Below, one piece after another: positions 46,267-58,150 of a stretch of 64,000 nucleotides of DNA. The notes under the pieces were generated by a model. The model saw nothing but the letters and a program-made list of their open reading frames with translations. It was not told the DNA's origin and made no database searches. Both the position numbers and the translations under genes were made by a program. The DNA comes from Saccopteryx bilineata (Eukaryota > Chordata > Mammalia > Chiroptera > Emballonuridae), in contig NC_089495.1 of assembly GCF_036850765.1 (NCBI RefSeq), positions 119,931,033 through 119,995,032 on the forward strand. The letters are read 5' to 3'. How positions within the stretch are numbered: the first letter of the stretch is position 1; each line of letters opens with the position of its first letter.

Positions 46267-46695
46267 GCCTGACCAGGGGGTGGTGCAGTGAATAGAGTGT
46301 TGGACTGGGATGCGAAGGACCCAGGTTCAAAACTCTGAGGTCGCCTGCTTGAGCTTGGGCTCATCCAGCTTGAGCATGGGTCACCAGTTTGAGTGTGGGG
46401 TCACTGGCTTGAGTGTGGGATCATAGACATGACCCCATGGTCACTGGCTTGAGCCCAAAGGTCGCTTGCTTGAAGCCTAAGGTCACTGGCTTGAGCCCAA
46501 GTTTGCTGGCTTGAGCAAGAGGTCACTCACTCTGCTGTAGCCCCCTGGTCAAGGCATGTATGAGAAAGCAATCAATGAACAGCTAAGGAGCAACAAGGAA
46601 GAATTGATGCTTCTCATCTCTCTCCCTTCCTGTCTGTCTATCCCTATCTGTCCATCTCTCTGTCTCTGTCACACACACACACACACAAAAAAACC
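46267..46695 (+). repeat. tRNA-derived SINE, long type, expanded internal repeats
   Basis: The head GCCTGACCAGGGGGTGGTGC is followed by at least eight short blocks built on GGTCACTGGCTTGAGC (about 46340-46530), then GGTCAAGGCATGTATGAGAA, CAATCAATGAACAGCTAAGG and a (CT)/(CA) tail. The flanks CCTGTAGTTA and CCTGTATTTA suggest a target duplication. Confidence 0.9.
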
Positions 46696-46924
46696 CTGTA
46701 TTTAATTGATGTAGCTTAGCTGTCATCTAAATATTTTATATATGTCTAATATTATACTTATTGTCAATTTTACCAACATGAGCTGGGTAAACTATGCTTG
46801 TAATAATATGCACAATACTTAGTGATATATCAAAAAAGTCTGAGAAGCTGATGATTAAATAACACACAGAAATACAAATATCTTACAGTACCTAGTTTTA
46901 TTCACTTTGAACAGGTCACCAATT

Positions 46925-47060
46925 GGCGGAGCAAAATTTCAAAGATGAGGAAATCAAAGCATTTGATGTCTAGTCATGTGCTCAAGGCCAAAACACTGGC
47001 ACGTGATTGCTTAGGGACTGGGTTCCAATTCCTCTCACAGCTATTGTGTTCTTCGTTCCA
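46925..47060 (+). repeat. MIR SINE relic (3' part)
   Basis: AAGATGAGGAAATCAAAGCA, GTGCTCAAGGCCAAAACACT and a GGGACTGGGTTCCAATTCCT-like end match MIR. It lies about 80 bases upstream of the exon at 47143. Confidence 0.6.
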
Positions 47061-47142
47061 CTAAAACCATATTTCCTGAAATGCCATTTTTGTCAAGACC
47101 ATTTCTGTTCTTTTTGATCCATATGTTTATTTGTTTCTGCAG

Positions 47143-47340
47143 TGCCTAAGATGCAATTCAAAGAACGAGTATATACTGTCAGTGAAAATGACAGGCAGGT
47201 AGTCGCACTGATCCACAGGAGCGGAGATCTCCAGTATAGGTCCTCAGTAAGATGCTACACACGGCAGGGATCTGCACAGGTGATGATGGACTTTGAAGAA
47301 CGCCCAAACACTGATATCTCCATCATCGCATTCCTCCCAG
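47143..47340 (+). CDS. FREM2: FREM2 exon: N-terminal half of the next Calx-beta domain
   Basis: A 198-nt exon with acceptor TTTCTGCAG and donor GTAAGT at 47341, phase 1-1. Joined to the previous exon it reads [20 protein letters not shown], then [40 protein letters not shown] and IAFLPG. The open frame continues past the donor for 20 codons, which I read as intron. Confidence 0.92.
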
Positions 47341-48118
47341 GTAAGTTTGAACTAGAAATTCTTATTTGGAATTTGAGTAAACCAAGTGTTTCCAGTAAGT
47401 AATATATAACAGGGACATATACGTTCTTGATTTCAATAAGTTTATGACATAATTTTATGTGCACTGAATGATATTAAGTTGGGGTACAATGTAGCAGATT
47501 GAATGAATGTACTTTTTGGTTTCTGTATCAACTTATTGATTAGTTTCCAGAGATGTTTTACATTGTATATTCAAAACTTATTCAGCATTAGGGGCATAGG
47601 TATAGATTTCATAATACTAGGAGTTACTTAATGTTCAAATGGCAAAAATGGAAATAAATTAATGTCATATTTTTATATGTATCCAGATCCTTAAAATATC
47701 TGATCAATTTGATCCAGTAATCCTTCTAGAAACTAGTACTGTGGTCACATTAATAATGACCAAGGAGTACAGGCTATTAAATCTTACTTCTTGATTGTAA
47801 TGCTAGAAATTCACAAATAAAATTGGCATTTATTCTTTTTTTCTTGTTTTCTAAGATGAATGACAGGACTTACAGGCAGATGGTAAAGAAATCCCCTATA
47901 CAAGGAGCAGCCTGTCATCACAGTGAATGAACATTGAGTCATTCATTCAACAAATACATATTGAAGGCTCAGTACTGTATATATCAGAATACTATTATTT
48001 GCACTGTTGAAAAAGCAAGGAAAAAGAGATCTTCCTGCCCTCATGGTACTTATATTCTTGTCACAATTTTATCTCTTTTGGCATATGGTGTGTGATGGAC
48101 CTTCTGTCATTGACCTAG
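47341..48118 (+). other. FREM2: FREM2 intron (778 bp)
   Basis: Phase-1 intron with GTAAGT donor and GACCTAG acceptor. The last 180 bases hold an L2 relic. The remainder has no recognisable repeat. Confidence 0.9.
47935..48065 (+). repeat. L2 LINE 3'-end relic
   Basis: GTCATTCATTCAACAAATAC, then CTTCCTGCCCTCATGGTACT and TATATTCTTGTCAC are hallmark L2 3'-end blocks. It ends about 50 bases before the next FREM2 acceptor. Confidence 0.8.
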
Positions 48119-48283
48119 GTGAGACTGAGAAGCCCTGTACCCTTGAGCTGACAGACGATGGACTCTACGAGGAAGTGGAGGAGCTCCGCCTGGTTCTCGG
48201 CACCCCACAAAGCAACTCTCCCTTTGGGGCTGCAATTGGTGAACAAAATGAAACTCTCATAAGGATCCAAGATGATGCTGACA
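48119..48283 (+). CDS. FREM2: FREM2 exon: C-terminal half of a Calx-beta domain
   Basis: A 165-nt exon with AG at 48117-48118 and donor GTAAGA at 48284, phase 1-1. It reads [20 protein letters not shown], then [20 protein letters not shown] and [11 protein letters not shown]. The [15 protein letters not shown] stretch is the conserved acidic C-terminal motif of Calx-beta. Confidence 0.93.
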
Positions 48284-48850
48284 GTAAGAAGTCATTTCTT
48301 GCACTCAACTTTAAATGAGGACTGAAGTCCATCCATGTTAAAGTGTTAAGTGGCTTAGAAAACAGCCTGTACCTTCCTGACTAGGTTTTTAAAGTGATTG
48401 AGAAATAGGAAAAAGGTGAAGTAAAATATGACATGAAAGAAACCATTAAAACTTAAAGTTGATGTTAAAGAATATGGTTTATATCTAAATACTGAACCCC
48501 AAGCATTCATTCCTACTTTCCTTCTTCCCCTGTCACACACTTGGATGCAGGTAGTGCTGGGCCAACCATTTCCTCCCTCCCTTCCCACTCTGAGTGGCCT
48601 GCTCCCATAAAATTTTTGGTATATAGAAACTGCTCAGAGAATATGCTCTCTGGGGACTGGGGACATCCTAAGGAAAGAGCTAGGCTATGCACGCTGTGTT
48701 CTTTCTAAGACACTCACCAATAATACTAGGTGAGGAGACAGAGCCAGGAATGTTATAGTCATAAAGCTCTTCCCACATAGAAAGAAACATTACAAATGGA
48801 GAAAAAGATGTTCCTTTTGTAATTTGATTTACCTCTGTTTCCCACAATAG
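48284..48850 (+). other. FREM2: FREM2 intron (567 bp)
   Basis: Phase-1 intron with GTAAGA donor and CCCACAATAG acceptor, and no recognised repeat. Confidence 0.9.
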
Positions 48851-49033
48851 GAACTATTATTAAATTTGGAGAAACCAAATTTAGCATCCGTGAACCTAAA
48901 GAACCAGGACAGTCGGCAGTTATAAAGATTCCAGTGATTCGACAAGGAGACACGTCAAAGATTTCCGTCGTGAGAGTCCACACCAAGGACGGCTCCGCCT
49001 CCTCTGGAGAAGACTATCTCCCTGTGTCAGAAG
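48851..49033 (+). CDS. FREM2: FREM2 exon: N-terminal half of a third Calx-beta domain
   Basis: A 183-nt exon with donor GTACGG at 49034, phase 1-1. It reads [20 protein letters not shown], then [20 protein letters not shown] and [18 protein letters not shown]. The GSASSGEDY segment is the typical Calx-beta turn between the two halves. The donor has C at +4, a mild departure from consensus. Confidence 0.93.
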
Positions 49034-49934
49034 GTACGGGAACTCCTGGGGCCGGGCTCCAGAGGGCGGTGCTCAAGTGACCTTGAGAGAACTGAGAGAA
49101 ATATTGGGTTGAAATTAAAATATACACATTCCTGTAAATGTTATCTCCTTCAAAAAACAAAAGCAATGGTATTTATTCCCAGGGTTTTCCCTTCTGACTT
49201 AGAGGGTGCATGCATTAGAATGTAGGGAAATTTTAAGTAGACTTGCTAGATGACTTTCTGTTGTGAGCCTACTATAACTTTTGATGCATTTTAACCTTCA
49301 CCAGGATAAACAGATATTAAATAACTCTCCTGGAATATTCTATTACATTGAAAGTCCATGATACCAGAGACAGTAGTCTATTTTGGTTTATAGAGCACCC
49401 ACAACCTAATACTTCAAGCTAGAAATACCACAGAGACCATGGAGTTCTCTGGACCTTAAGGACCCATTGTGGATGCTTCTCATCATCTCTCTTCTTCTTC
49501 TTCAAGTTCATGGATCATTTTACCATTTGCTTCTATAAGTAATTAGGATGAATCAGTCAGCACTCCCCTCCCCTTCTCTCTTTGAATTGTTTGCTGATAG
49601 AACAAATAGAAATCGATGTCCCAAATTTAGCTTGTGAATTATCTGGGGTTCTCCTTCTCTACTCAGTCCCCAGTTTCCTGCCTCTTACTACCAACACCCA
49701 CCAGTTCCTGATGATCACAGAGCTTCGGGCACTCATTTTGGTCTCCTAACTTGCAAACATGCTTTAGAAAAGGATGGGTACTAATTACTGAGTCAAAAAT
49801 AAATTGAATGGGAGAATAAATAAAATAGCAATTTCTGCAGAGGAGCTTATGCTTTATCTGCATACAGGGTGGGGCAACAGTAGGTTTACAGTTATTTGTA
49901 TGGAAAATAATACAATCATTAATAAACAAGAATG

Positions 49935-50312
49935 TACCTTGGCTGGTTGGCTCAGCAGTAGAGCGTTGGCCCAGCATATGGAAGTCCCGGGTTTGATTCT
50001 CAGTCAGGGCACACAGGAGAAGCGCCCATCTGCTTCTCCACCCCTCCCCCTCTCCTTTCTCTCTGTCTCTCTCTTCCCCTCCGGCAGCCAAGGCTCAATT
50101 GGAGCAAAGTTGGCCCCGGCCGCTGAGGACAGCTCCATGGCCTCCACCTCAGGTGCTAGAATGGCTCTGACTGTAACAGAGCAACACCCCATATAGGCAG
50201 AACATCACTCCTGGTGGTCGTGCTGGGTGGATCCCAGTCGGGCACATGCAGGAGTTTGTCTGTCTTCCTGCTTCTCACTTTGGAAAAATATAAATAAATT
50301 AAATAAACAAAC
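49935..50312 (+). repeat. tRNA-derived SINE, Rhin-1-like
   Basis: The head begins near TGTACCTTGGCTGGTTGGCT with A and B boxes, and the body and tail follow the family. AATAAACAAGAATG at the left and AATAAGAATG after the tail mark the duplication. Confidence 0.88.
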
Positions 50313-50789
50313 AAATAAGAATGCAAGAATAAGCTCTGTGCTTCATGCCCTGCCCTGTATATGGTAAAAGTTTGATAAACTACTGCAGAACTTCAAAGTT
50401 ATCCTCAGATTATTCTCTATGTAAAGGATAATAATAGTTTTGAAATAAATCAGACACAATCAAAAATGAGAGGGAAAGCACTGCTTAGATACTAAATTAT
50501 GAAATCTAAAACGTCTTTCGATAAGCAGGTTTTACATGAGGGAAACACCTACTAAATATGCACAATATGACCTTCAGAAGAAAATGTTTTTCGTAGAAAT
50601 AATTCTTTTTTGCTAAAACAGAAACATATCTATGTCTATATTATAAAGTTATGCATACTATATCTCTGCATTAAACTGACAGATAAAGTCAGAAAAGTAC
50701 TAAGTCACATTAAAACAACCTCTTTTTATCCCATAAACATCATCATGCTGTTTAAAATGTTTATAATAAAAATTTAAATAATATTTTCT

Positions 50790-51770
50790 GATCCATCCAT
50801 GTTGTCACAAATGGCAAGATTTCATTCATTTTTATTGATGTGTAACATTCCACATCTTTATCTGCTCACCATTGATGGACACTTAGGTTGCATCCATATC
50901 TTGGTTGTTGTAAATAAGTCTATAGTGAACATAAGGCTACACATATCTTTTCAAATTAGTGTTCTTTGGATAAATACCCAGAAGTGAAGTTGCTAGGCTA
51001 TATGGTATATCTATTTTTAGTCTTTTGAGGAATCTCCATATTGTTATCTTTACGGGGCATAATTTGCAACAACATGGATGCATTTAGAGGGTATTATGCT
51101 AAGTGAAATAAGTCAAACAGAGGAAGACAAATACCATATGATTTCACCTACATATGGAATCTGAAAACAAAACAAACAAGCAAACAAAATAAAAACAGAT
51201 TCACAGAGGCCTGACTGGTGGTGGCACAGTGGATAGAGTGTCAACCTGGGGCACTGAGATCCCAGGTTCTAAACCCCGAGGATTTGAGTGCAGTCTGACC
51301 AGCTTGAGTGTGGGGTAGCTGGCTTGATCCCAAGGTCACTGGCTTGAGCAAGGAGTCACTGGCTTGGCTGAAGCCCCCAGTCAAAGGACATATGAGGAGC
51401 AACCAATGAACAACTAAAGTGACACAAGTAAGTTGATGCTTCTCATCTCTCTCCCTCTATCTTCCTCCCTTTCTCTCTCTCTCTTTCTCTCTCTCTCTCT
51501 TTGTTATAAAACAAAGTCATAGAAACAAAGACCCAAGGGATGGTCACAAGAGGAAAGGGTTGGGGAACTCGAGTGAAAAAACAAAGGGGGATATAGTTAA
51601 TAATATTGTGATGTTTGCACAGTGACAGATGATTAGTAGACTCAGTGGGTATAGTGTAGTGTAAGGTATAAAAATGTCTAATATTGTACACCTGAAACTA
51701 ATATAACACATATAAAAGGGTATATCAATGATACTTAAATAGAAAATATTGATAAATTTAAAATAATAAT
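50790..51770. mobile_element. Old L1 3' end with 5' inversion
   Basis: Bases 50790-51052 are the complement of L1 ORF2 C-terminal sequence (ATCCATCCATGTTGTCACAA to GAGGAATCTCCATATTG). From about 51058 the strand switches to forward L1 sequence (GCAACAACATGGATGCATTT to ATACCATATGATTTCACC), running through a 3' UTR to TACTTAAATAGAAA at 51745-51770. A long-type SINE interrupts the forward part at 51209. The head-to-head arrangement is the known product of twin priming. Confidence 0.75.
51209..51505 (+). repeat. tRNA-derived SINE, long type (short version)
   Basis: Head GCCTGACTGGTGGTGGCACA with three or four GGCTTGAGC blocks, GAGCAACCAATGAACAACTA and a (CTCTTT)n end. It sits inside the 3' UTR of the old L1. 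Confidence 0.85.
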
Positions 51771-52836
51771 TAAAATGAGATAAAGAGGAGAATCAAAGCA
51801 TACCAAAAAAGTAATCTTATTAGAAACACACTCTAATTTTATCTTATGTTTCTTTTTTCTTATTGATTTTAATTTATCGTGTTTACATAGATTCTAGTGT
51901 TGCCCCAAATGCATCCCCCCTCCCCCATATTCCCCTAAACATCTCCCTTGTTCCCCTTCCCATAGCACCCTCCCCCTTCCCTTCAGGTTTATCCCATCCT
52001 CTCATCCTCTTTCCCTCTGTCCTCTTTTCTTCTGGTCCCTTTGATCCCTCCTCTGTCTCAATTCCATTCCTCAGTTCACATTGTTCATTGGATTCCTCAG
52101 ATGAGTGAGCTCATATGATATTTTTCTTTTTCTGCCTGGCTTATTTCACTTAACATAATAGTTTCCAGGTCCATCCATGTTGTCGCAAAAAGTAACATTT
52201 CCTTCTTTTTCAAGGCCCAATAGTATTCCATTGTGTATATGTACCACTGCTTTTTAATCCACTCGTCCACCGAAGGGCACTTGGGCTGTTTCCAGATCTT
52301 CGCTATTGTGAACAATGCTGCCATAAACATGGGGGTGCATTTCTCCTTTTGAAACAGTGCTATGGTGTTCTTGGGGTATATTCCTAAAAGTGGGATAGCT
52401 GGGTCAAAAGGCAGTTCGATTTTTAATTTTTTGAGGAATCTCCATACTGTTTTCCACAGTGGCTGCAACAGTCTGCATTCCCACCAGCAGTGCAGGAGGG
52501 TTCCCTTTTCTCCACATCCTCGCCAGCATCTATCCTGTGTTGTTTTGTCAATGAGTACCATTCTGACTGGTGTGAGGTGATATCTCATTGTGGTTTTAAT
52601 TTGCATTTCTCTAATGATTAGTGATGTTGAGCATTTTTTCATCTGCCTATCGGCCATCTGTATGTCCACTTTGGAGAAGTGTCTATTCATTTCTTTTGCC
52701 CATTTCTTGATTGGATGGTTTATCTTCCTGGTGTTGAGTTTGATAAGGTTTTTATAAATTTTGGTTATTAACCCCTTATCAGATGTATTGTTGAGTATGT
52801 TCTCCCATTGTGTAGTTGTCTTTTTATTCTGTTCTT

Positions 52837-52852
52837 TAAAGTATTTTTCAAG

Positions 52853-52884
<32 letters not shown>

Positions 52885-53235
52885 TATTTATTTATTTATT
52901 TATTTATTACAGAGACTGAGAGTGAGTCAAAGCGAGGGATAGACAGGGACAGACAGACAGGAACGGAGAGAGATGAGAAGCATCAATCATTAGTTTTTCA
53001 TTGTGCTTGCAACACCTTAGTTGTTCATTGATTGCTTTCTCATATGTGCCTTGACCGTGGGCCTTCAGCAGACCAAGTAACCCCTTGTTGGACCCAGCGA
53101 CCTTGGGTTCAAGCTGGTAAACTTTTGCTCAAACCAGATGAGCCCACGCTAGAGCTGGCGACCTCGGGGTCTCGAACCTGGGTCCTCTGCATCCCAGTCC
53201 GACGCTCTATCCACTGCGTCATCGCCTGGTCAGGC
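52837..53235 (-). repeat. tRNA-derived SINE, long type, inside L1 ORF2
   Basis: It starts with a (TTTC)n(TTTA)n tail complement (52857-52907) and ends GCCTGGTCAGGC. TTTTTATTCTGTTCTT flanks it at 52821-52836 and 53236-53251 without mismatch. Confidence 0.95.
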
Positions 53236-55406
53236 TTTTTATTCTGTTCTTATTGTCTTTAGCTGTGCAGAAGCTTTTTAGTTTGATATAGTCCCATTTG
53301 TTTATCTTTTTATTTCCCTTGCCCATGGAGATAAATCAGCAAATATATTGCTGCGAGATATGTCAGAGAGCTTACTGCCTATGTTTTCTTCTAAGATGCT
53401 TATGGTTTCACAGCCTACATTTAAGTCTTTTATCCATTTTGAGTTTATTTTCGTGAATGGTGTAAGTTGGTGGTATAGTTTCATTTTTTCTCAGGTAGCT
53501 GTCCAATTTTCCCAACACCATTTGTTCAAGAGGCTGTCTTTCCTCCATTGTATGCTCTTACCTCCTTTGTCAAATATCAGTTCCCATAAAGGTGTGGGTT
53601 TGTTTCTGGGTTCTCTGTTCTGTACCATTGATCTATATGACTTTTCTTATGCCAGTACCAAGCTGTTTTTAGTACAATGGCCTTATAGTATAACTTGATA
53701 TCAGGAAGTGTGATATCTCCCACTTTATTCTTCTTTTTCAAGATTGCTGAAGCTATTTGTGTTCTTTTTTGGTTTCATATAAATTTATAGAATATGTGTT
53801 CTATATCTTTGAAGTATGTCATTGGTGTTTTAATTGGTATTGCATTGAATTAATAAATTGCTTTGGGTAATATAGACATTTTAATGATGTTTATTCTTTC
53901 TAACCATGAGCACGGTATACGCTTCCACTTATTTGTACCTTCTTTGATTTCTTTTATCAATGTTTCATAATTTTCTGAGTACAAGTCTTTAATCTCCTTG
54001 GTTAAATTTACTCCTAGGTACTTTATTTTTTTGGTTGCAATAATGAAGGAGATTGTTTCCTTAATTTCTCTTTCTGACAGTTCACTGTTGGTGTATAAAA
54101 ATGCCTCTGATTTCTGAGTATTAATTTTATATCCTGCCACCTTGCTGAATTCATTTATCAGGTCTAGTAGTTTTTTGACTGAGACTTGAGGGTTTTCTAT
54201 ATACAATATCATACCATCTGCAAATAATGATAGTTTTATTTCTTCTTTTCCCATTTGGATGCCTTTTATTTCTTCTTCTTGTCTGATTGCTGTGGCTAGG
54301 ACTTCCAGAACTATGTTGAATAAGAGTGGTGAAAGGGGGCACCCCTCCCCCCTGCCTTGTTCCTGATCTTAGGGGGATTGCTTTTAATTTTTGCCCATTG
54401 AGTATAATGTTGGCTGTGGGTTTGTCATAGATGGTCTTTATCATGTTGAGGTATGTTCCCTGTATTTCCACTTTGCTGAGAGTTTTGAACATGAATGGGT
54501 GCTGGATTTTATCAAATGCTTTTTCTGCATCTATTGAAATTATCATGTGGTTTTTCTCCTACCTTTTGTTTATGTGATGAATCACATTGATTGATTTGTG
54601 AATACTGTACCAGCCTTGCCTTCCTAGAATAAATCCCACTTGATCATGGTGTATGATTTCTTTCATATATTGCTGGATCCAGTTGGCTAATATTTTGTTG
54701 AGGATTTTAGCATCTAGATTCATCAGGGATATTGGCCTATAATTTTCTTTGTTGTGTCGTCTTTGCCTGGTTTTGGAATTAGAATTATGCTCACCTCATA
54801 AAAGGAGCTTGGAAGTCTTCCTTGGTCTTGAATTTTTTGAAATAACTTGAGAAGGATAGGAGTTAGTTTTCCTTTGAATATTTGGTAGAATTCACTTGTG
54901 CAGCCATTGGGCCCAGGGATTTTGTTTGTTGGGAGCTTTTTGATAACAGTTTCAATCTTATTTATTATAACCAGTTTGTTTAGGTTTTCTGATTCTTCCT
55001 GATTCTTTTTAAAATATTATGTTTCAAGGAATTTGTCCATTTCATCTAGGTTGTCTAATTTTTTGGCATATAGTTCTTCATTGTATTTTCTTACAATCCT
55101 TTGTATTTCTGTTGTGTCAGTTGTTATTTCTCCGCTCTTATTTCTAATTTTATTTATTTGAGTCCTCTCTCTTTTTTTCTTGGTGAGTCTGGTTAAAGGT
55201 TGATCTATCTTTTTTACCTTTTCAAAGAACCAGCTTTTTGTTTCATTGATCCTCTATTTTAGTTTCCAAGTGTATTGTTTCTTTAGCCTCTATGTCACTT
55301 ATTTCCACTCTGATCTCTATTATTTCCTTCCTTCTACTACCTCTGGACTTTACTTAATGTTCTTTTTCTAGTTCTTTTAGATGCAGGGTTAAGTTGTTTA
55401 TTTGAG

Positions 55407-55592
55407 GCCTGACCTGTGGTGGCGCAGTGGATAAAGCATCAACCTGGAAAAGCTGAGGTCGCCGGTTTGAAACCCTGGGCTCGCCTGGTCAAGGCACATA
55501 TAGAAGTTGATGCTTCCAGCTTCTCCCCCTTCTCTCTCTCTGTCTCTCCCTCTCCTCTCTAAGATGAATAAATAAAAAAAAATTTAAAAAAA
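55407..55592 (+). repeat. tRNA-derived SINE, short type, inside L1 ORF2
   Basis: Flanked by AAGTTGTTTATTTGAG at 55391-55406 and 55593-55608, both identical. Near-consensus head and (CT)n body; a young copy. Confidence 0.95.
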
Positions 55593-56030
55593 AAGTTGTT
55601 TATTTGAGCTTTTTCTAGCTTCTTAAGGTATGCCTGTAATGCTATGAACTTCCCTCTCAGGACTGCTTTTGCTGTGTCCCATAAATTTTAAGTTGCTGTA
55701 TGCTCATTATCATTCATTTCTAGGAATTTTTTTATTTCTTCTTTGATCTCATTGTTAACCCATTCATTATTTAATAACATGCTATTTAGTTTCCAAGTGT
55801 TTGAGTATTTTTCAGTTTTTCTGTTGTGGTTTATTTTTAGTTTCATGCCATTGTGATCAGAGAAGGTGCTCGATATGATTTCAATCTTCTTAAATTTGTT
55901 GAGACCGCTTTTGTGCCCTATCATGGTGTCTATCCTAGAGAATATATCATGAGCACTTGAAAAGAATGTATATTCTGCTGCTTAGGGTGAAAGGTTCTGA
56001 AGATATTTACTAAATCGAGTTGATCTAGTG

Positions 56031-56386
56031 CAGTGGTAATAAACCTGGTCCCTACTGCCCACTAGTGGAAGTTCCCGCTTTCACAGTGGGCAGTAGCAGA
56101 GCAACCAAAGTATAAATAAAAAGATAGATTTAACTATAGTAAGTTGTTTTATAAAGATTTATTCTGCCAAACTTATCGAAAATCCAACATAAAGTACTTG
56201 GTAAGTAATTATTATTATATGCTTTAACTTGCTATAACTCTGCTTTATAAATTTTATAAAGTAAAGTTACTTCCCTACTTTATAAATCACCATTACTGTG
56301 GAACTAACTGGTGGGCGGTTAGAAAATTTTACTACTAACAGAGATACAAAAGTGGGAAGTAGGTATAAAAATGTTGACTACCCCTG
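56031..56386. mobile_element. hAT-type MITE, second family, copy 2 (356 bp)
   Basis: Ends CAGTGGTAATAAACC and ATGTTGACTACCCCTG, flanked by the perfect 8-bp duplication ATCTAGTG (56023-56030 and 56387-56394). It lies within a dead L1 and has no coding capacity. Confidence 0.95.
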
Positions 56387-56975
56387 ATCTAGTGTGTCCT
56401 TTAAGTCTGCTGTTTCTTTGTTAATTTTCTTTCTTGAGGATCTATCTAGTGATGTTAGTGGGGTATTGAAATCCCCTACTATTATATTATAGTATTGCTG
56501 TTGATCTCGCCCTTTATATCCATCAAAGTCTGCTTTATATATTTAGGTGCTCCTATATTAGGTGGGTAGATATTTATGATGGTTATATCTTCCTGTTGGA
56601 TTGCTCCCTTTATCATTATGTAGTGACCTTCTTTATCTCTTAATATAGCCTTTGTTTTAATGTCCATTTTATCTGATATAAGTATTGCTACCCCAGCTTT
56701 TATTCCATTTCCATTTGCATGAAATATTTTTTCCATCCTTCTACCTTCAGTCTATGTGCATCTTTTGTTTTAAGGTGTTTCTCTTGTAGACAGCATATAT
56801 GTGGGTCCTGTTTTCTTATCCACACAACCACCCTATTTCTTTTGATTGGATCCTTTAATCCATTTACATTTAAGGTTATTATTGATATGTAGTTGTTTAT
56901 TGCCATTTTATTCTTTAAAGCTGTATTTCTCTTTTGCTATATTCTTTTCCCCCTTTGATCTATTTAGAACAGGCC

Positions 56976-57875
56976 CCTTAATATTTCTTGTCGCATTGGT
57001 TTGGTTGTACTGAATTTCTTGAGTTTTTTTGGTCTGGGAAGCTTTTTATTTCTCTTTCCATTTTAAACAATAGTCTTGCTAGATAAAGTAGTCTTGGTTG
57101 TAGACTCTTATTCTGCACTACTTTGAATATTTCTTGCCATTCCCTTCTGGCCTCAAATGTTTCTGTTGAGAAATTGGATGTCATTCTTATGAGGGCTCCT
57201 TTGTAGGTTATAGCCTTTTTTTCTCTAGCAGCTTTTAATATTTTCTCTTTATCTCTTAGCTTTGGTATTTTTATTATGATGTGTCTTGGTGTAGATTTCT
57301 TTGGGTTTCTCTTTAATGGAATTCTCTGTGCTTCTTGAACTTGTGTGACTTTTTCCTGCATCAATTTAGGGAAGTTTTTAGCTATGATTTGATTGAACAA
57401 AGTCTCTGTCCCTTGTTTTTTCTCTTCCTCTTCAGGAAACCCTATGATGTGGGTGTTATTTCTCTTCATGTCATCACAGAGCTCTCTTAGAGTTTCCTCA
57501 GACTTTTTGAGTCCCTTTTCTTTTTCCTGCTCTACTTCCATGCCTTCATTTATCTTGTCCTCTAACTCACTGATTCGCTCCTCAGCTTCATCCATCCTGC
57601 TCTTAATTCTTTACATTCTGATCTTCATTTCTGATTTTGTATTTGTCATTTCTGACTGAAACTTTTTTTTTATTATTTCAATGTTTTTTTATACTTGCTA
57701 TCTGTTTATTTAGTTGTTCATTATGACCATCTGTTGTTGTTCTAAGATCTTTGAGCATCCTCATAATCATTATTTTAAACTCTGCATCTAGTAATTTGGT
57801 TATATGTAACTCATTCAAGTCCTTTACTGGGGATTTCTCTTGATTCATTTGAGTTGCATTTCTCTGCCTTCTCAT
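56976..57875 (-). pseudogene. Degraded L1 ORF1
   Basis: The start region MRRQRNATQMNQEKSPVKD is present at 57875. A frame break near 57600-57680 separates it from EERISELEDKINEGMEVEQE, the RRM-like NNTHIIGFPEEEEKKQGTET and the C-terminal LKAAREKKAITYKGALIRM, ARREWQEIFK. The coiled coil is shortened by the break. Confidence 0.88.
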
Positions 57876-58150
57876 TTTGTCTATGTATAAGAAGGGTGTG
57901 TCCACTGGAGTCCAATGGGTGTGGCCTCTGTGTTCTCTAGGTGTGGTCTGTCTGTCGGCCCGCCTCCTCCTCTGCTGCTGCCTCAGGCATTTGTGTATAG
58001 GCATTGCCAGGGCCAGCCGCTGTCACTGTGGTTTCCACCTCTCCTCCACAGGAGAGGCTATGTTCACATGCCCGGGTCTACAACCTCAGCCATCACCCCG
58101 GCTGCAAGCCTCAAAACCATGGGCAGGGGTGAGCACATTTTCTCAACTGC

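Larger units (their letters stand above)
34304..47142 (+). other. FREM2: FREM2 intron enlarged by nested L1 insertions (12.8 kb)
   Basis: Phase-1 intron with GTGAGT donor and TTTCTGCAG acceptor. About 10 kb is the L1 array at 35031-45052, which sits inside an older L1 5'-UTR fragment. The rest holds a hAT MITE, a long-type SINE and a MIR relic. No other gene is visible. The stretch 34304-34954 shows no recognisable repeat. Confidence 0.85.
52097..56906 (-). pseudogene. Degraded L1 ORF2
   Basis: The blocks run [20 protein letters not shown] (near 56906), [25 protein letters not shown], the [20 protein letters not shown] block (54546), [13 protein letters not shown], and the C-terminal [18 protein letters not shown] and [20 protein letters not shown] (to 52097). 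Many stops and frameshifts, three insertions, a mutated catalytic motif (FADGM) and a 7-nt insertion in the TRQG motif near 54345 disable it. Confidence 0.92.

Noticed and set aside
46340..46540. Short repeats with spacers resembling a CRISPR array
   Set aside because: The repeats are degenerate and inside a mammalian SINE, and the genome is a bat's. No cas genes exist.
47341..47402. The open frame of the FREM2 exon continuing 20 codons past position 47340
   Set aside because: A strong GTAAGT donor sits at 47341, and joining at that point gives a continuous domain with the next exon.
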